A stretch of DNA of 6,946 bases from an uncultured Gemmatimonadota bacterium (lineage in GTDB: Bacteria > Gemmatimonadota > Gemmatimonadetes > Gemmatimonadales > Gemmatimonadaceae), in contig CAMPKM010000155.1 in assembly GCA_946887155.1 (NCBI GenBank), forward strand, positions 1-6,946, given 5' to 3'. A program made the translations under genes and the position numbers. How positions within the stretch are numbered: the first letter of the stretch is position 1; each line of letters starts with the position of its first letter. Shown in pieces: positions 6,469 to 6,946 of this stretch. The notes under the pieces are model-generated. The model made no database searches and was not told the DNA's origin. It worked only from the letters and a program-made list of their open reading frames with translations.

Positions 6469-6946
6469 TCACTCCACGGCGATTGCCTCCATGGGCAGGA
6501 TGCGGGCGGCGCGACGCGCCGGGATCCAGCTGGCGAGGAGCGCCGAGCCGAGCAACAGGCCGCCGACGACAGCCATCGTCGGCAGGTCGGTCGGCGCAAC
6601 GCCGAACAACATGGTCTGCAGGCGGTCCACGAACAGCAACGTTGCCACCAGGCCGATCGCGCTGCCGATGGTGGCGTACCGCATCCCGCGCCACACGACG
6701 AGCCGGGTCACCGACGACGGTTCGGCGCCGAGTGCCAGCCGGACCCCGATTTCACGCCGGCGCTGGCGGACCGAATAGGCCATGAGGCCGAAGACGCCTA
6801 ACGCGGCGAGTCCCATGCCGCAGGCGGCGAATGCCGTCAGCACGGCTGCCCACCGCATGGGATCGGCGATGCTGGCGTCGACCCGGTCGTCGATGGTGGT
6901 TTCGACCAGGGGGAGCTCGGGGTCGAGCGCGCGCAACGCCTGGCGG
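6469..6946 (-). CDS. C-terminal part of a second ADOP/FtsX-type ABC transporter permease, 5' end beyond window
   Basis: About 158 residues of the C-terminal FtsX domain are visible; the reading frame is open to the right edge, starting RQALRALDPELPLVE. The visible part has three TM segments: WAAVLTAFAACGMGLAALGV, then around ATIGSAIGLVATLLFV, then AVVGGLLLGSALLASWIPA. The coupling motif RREIGVRLALGAEPSSV lies between the first two, and MLFGVAPTDLPT precedes the last. It is a paralogue of the complete permease at 3368-6058: both share REIGVR-ALGA, LFGV-PTD and IPARRAA at matching places. The final residues are LPMEAIAVE, a variant of the common DPMEALR ending. The gene ends 78 nt before the PadR start on the same strand, so two ADOP permeases flank one regulator. 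It is partial only because of the window edge. Confidence 0.9.
   Translation of the reverse strand, partial: RQALRALDPELPLVETTIDDRVDASIADPMRWAAVLTAFAACGMGLAALGVFGLMAYSVRQRRREIGVRLALGAEPSSVTRLVVWRGMRYATIGSAIGLVATLLFVDRLQTMLFGVAPTDLPTMAVVGGLLLGSALLASWIPARRAARILPMEAIAVE

Noticed and set aside
5914..6801. A 295-codon plus-strand open frame across padR and both permeases
   Set aside because: It crosses three genes with clear family signatures on the other strand and has itself no recognisable domain.

Overview
The window is GC-rich bacterial DNA. Its gene content points to a soil-type Gemmatimonadota or Acidobacteriota chromosome. The main clues are ADOP-type (duplicated orphan) permeases of the MacB/FtsX kind sitting next to a short PadR regulator, and a lipoprotein with bacterial Ig-like (Big_2) repeats. 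The lineage is an inference from these families. No RNA gene, insertion sequence, CRISPR array or replication origin was seen.

Layout. Bases 1-539 (minus strand) hold the 5' part of a Big_2 lipoprotein gene that runs off the left edge and probably starts at a TTG. Bases 719-2443 (minus) encode a 574-residue membrane protein with four predicted TM segments and a long C-terminal coiled coil; its layout resembles DUF4407 proteins. Bases 2444-2724 are a divergent intergenic region with a near-perfect dyad. Bases 2725-3099 (plus) encode a small VOC/glyoxalase-fold protein lacking the usual metal ligands. Nineteen bases later, 3119 to about 3284 (plus) is a frameshifted, truncated N-terminal remnant of an aminoglycoside-phosphotransferase-family gene that no intact ORF reveals. 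Bases 3368-6058 (minus) encode a complete 896-residue ADOP permease. Bases 6058-6390 (minus) encode its PadR regulator, which overlaps the permease start by one base (TGATG). Bases 6469-6946 (minus) are the C-terminal end of a second, paralogous ADOP permease cut by the right edge.

How they fit together. PadR and the complete permease form a translationally coupled pair. It is preceded by a plausible promoter (TTGAAA-N18-TGTATT) and an inverted repeat at the expected transcription start, so PadR probably represses its own operon. No ABC ATPase lies in the window. The VOC gene and the phosphotransferase remnant form a plus-strand pair that is visibly lower in GC than the flanking minus-strand genes, which suggests an acquired, partly decayed insert. 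The heptamer TGTATTG occurs ahead of all three minus-strand genes whose upstream regions can be seen, and may be a local -10 element.
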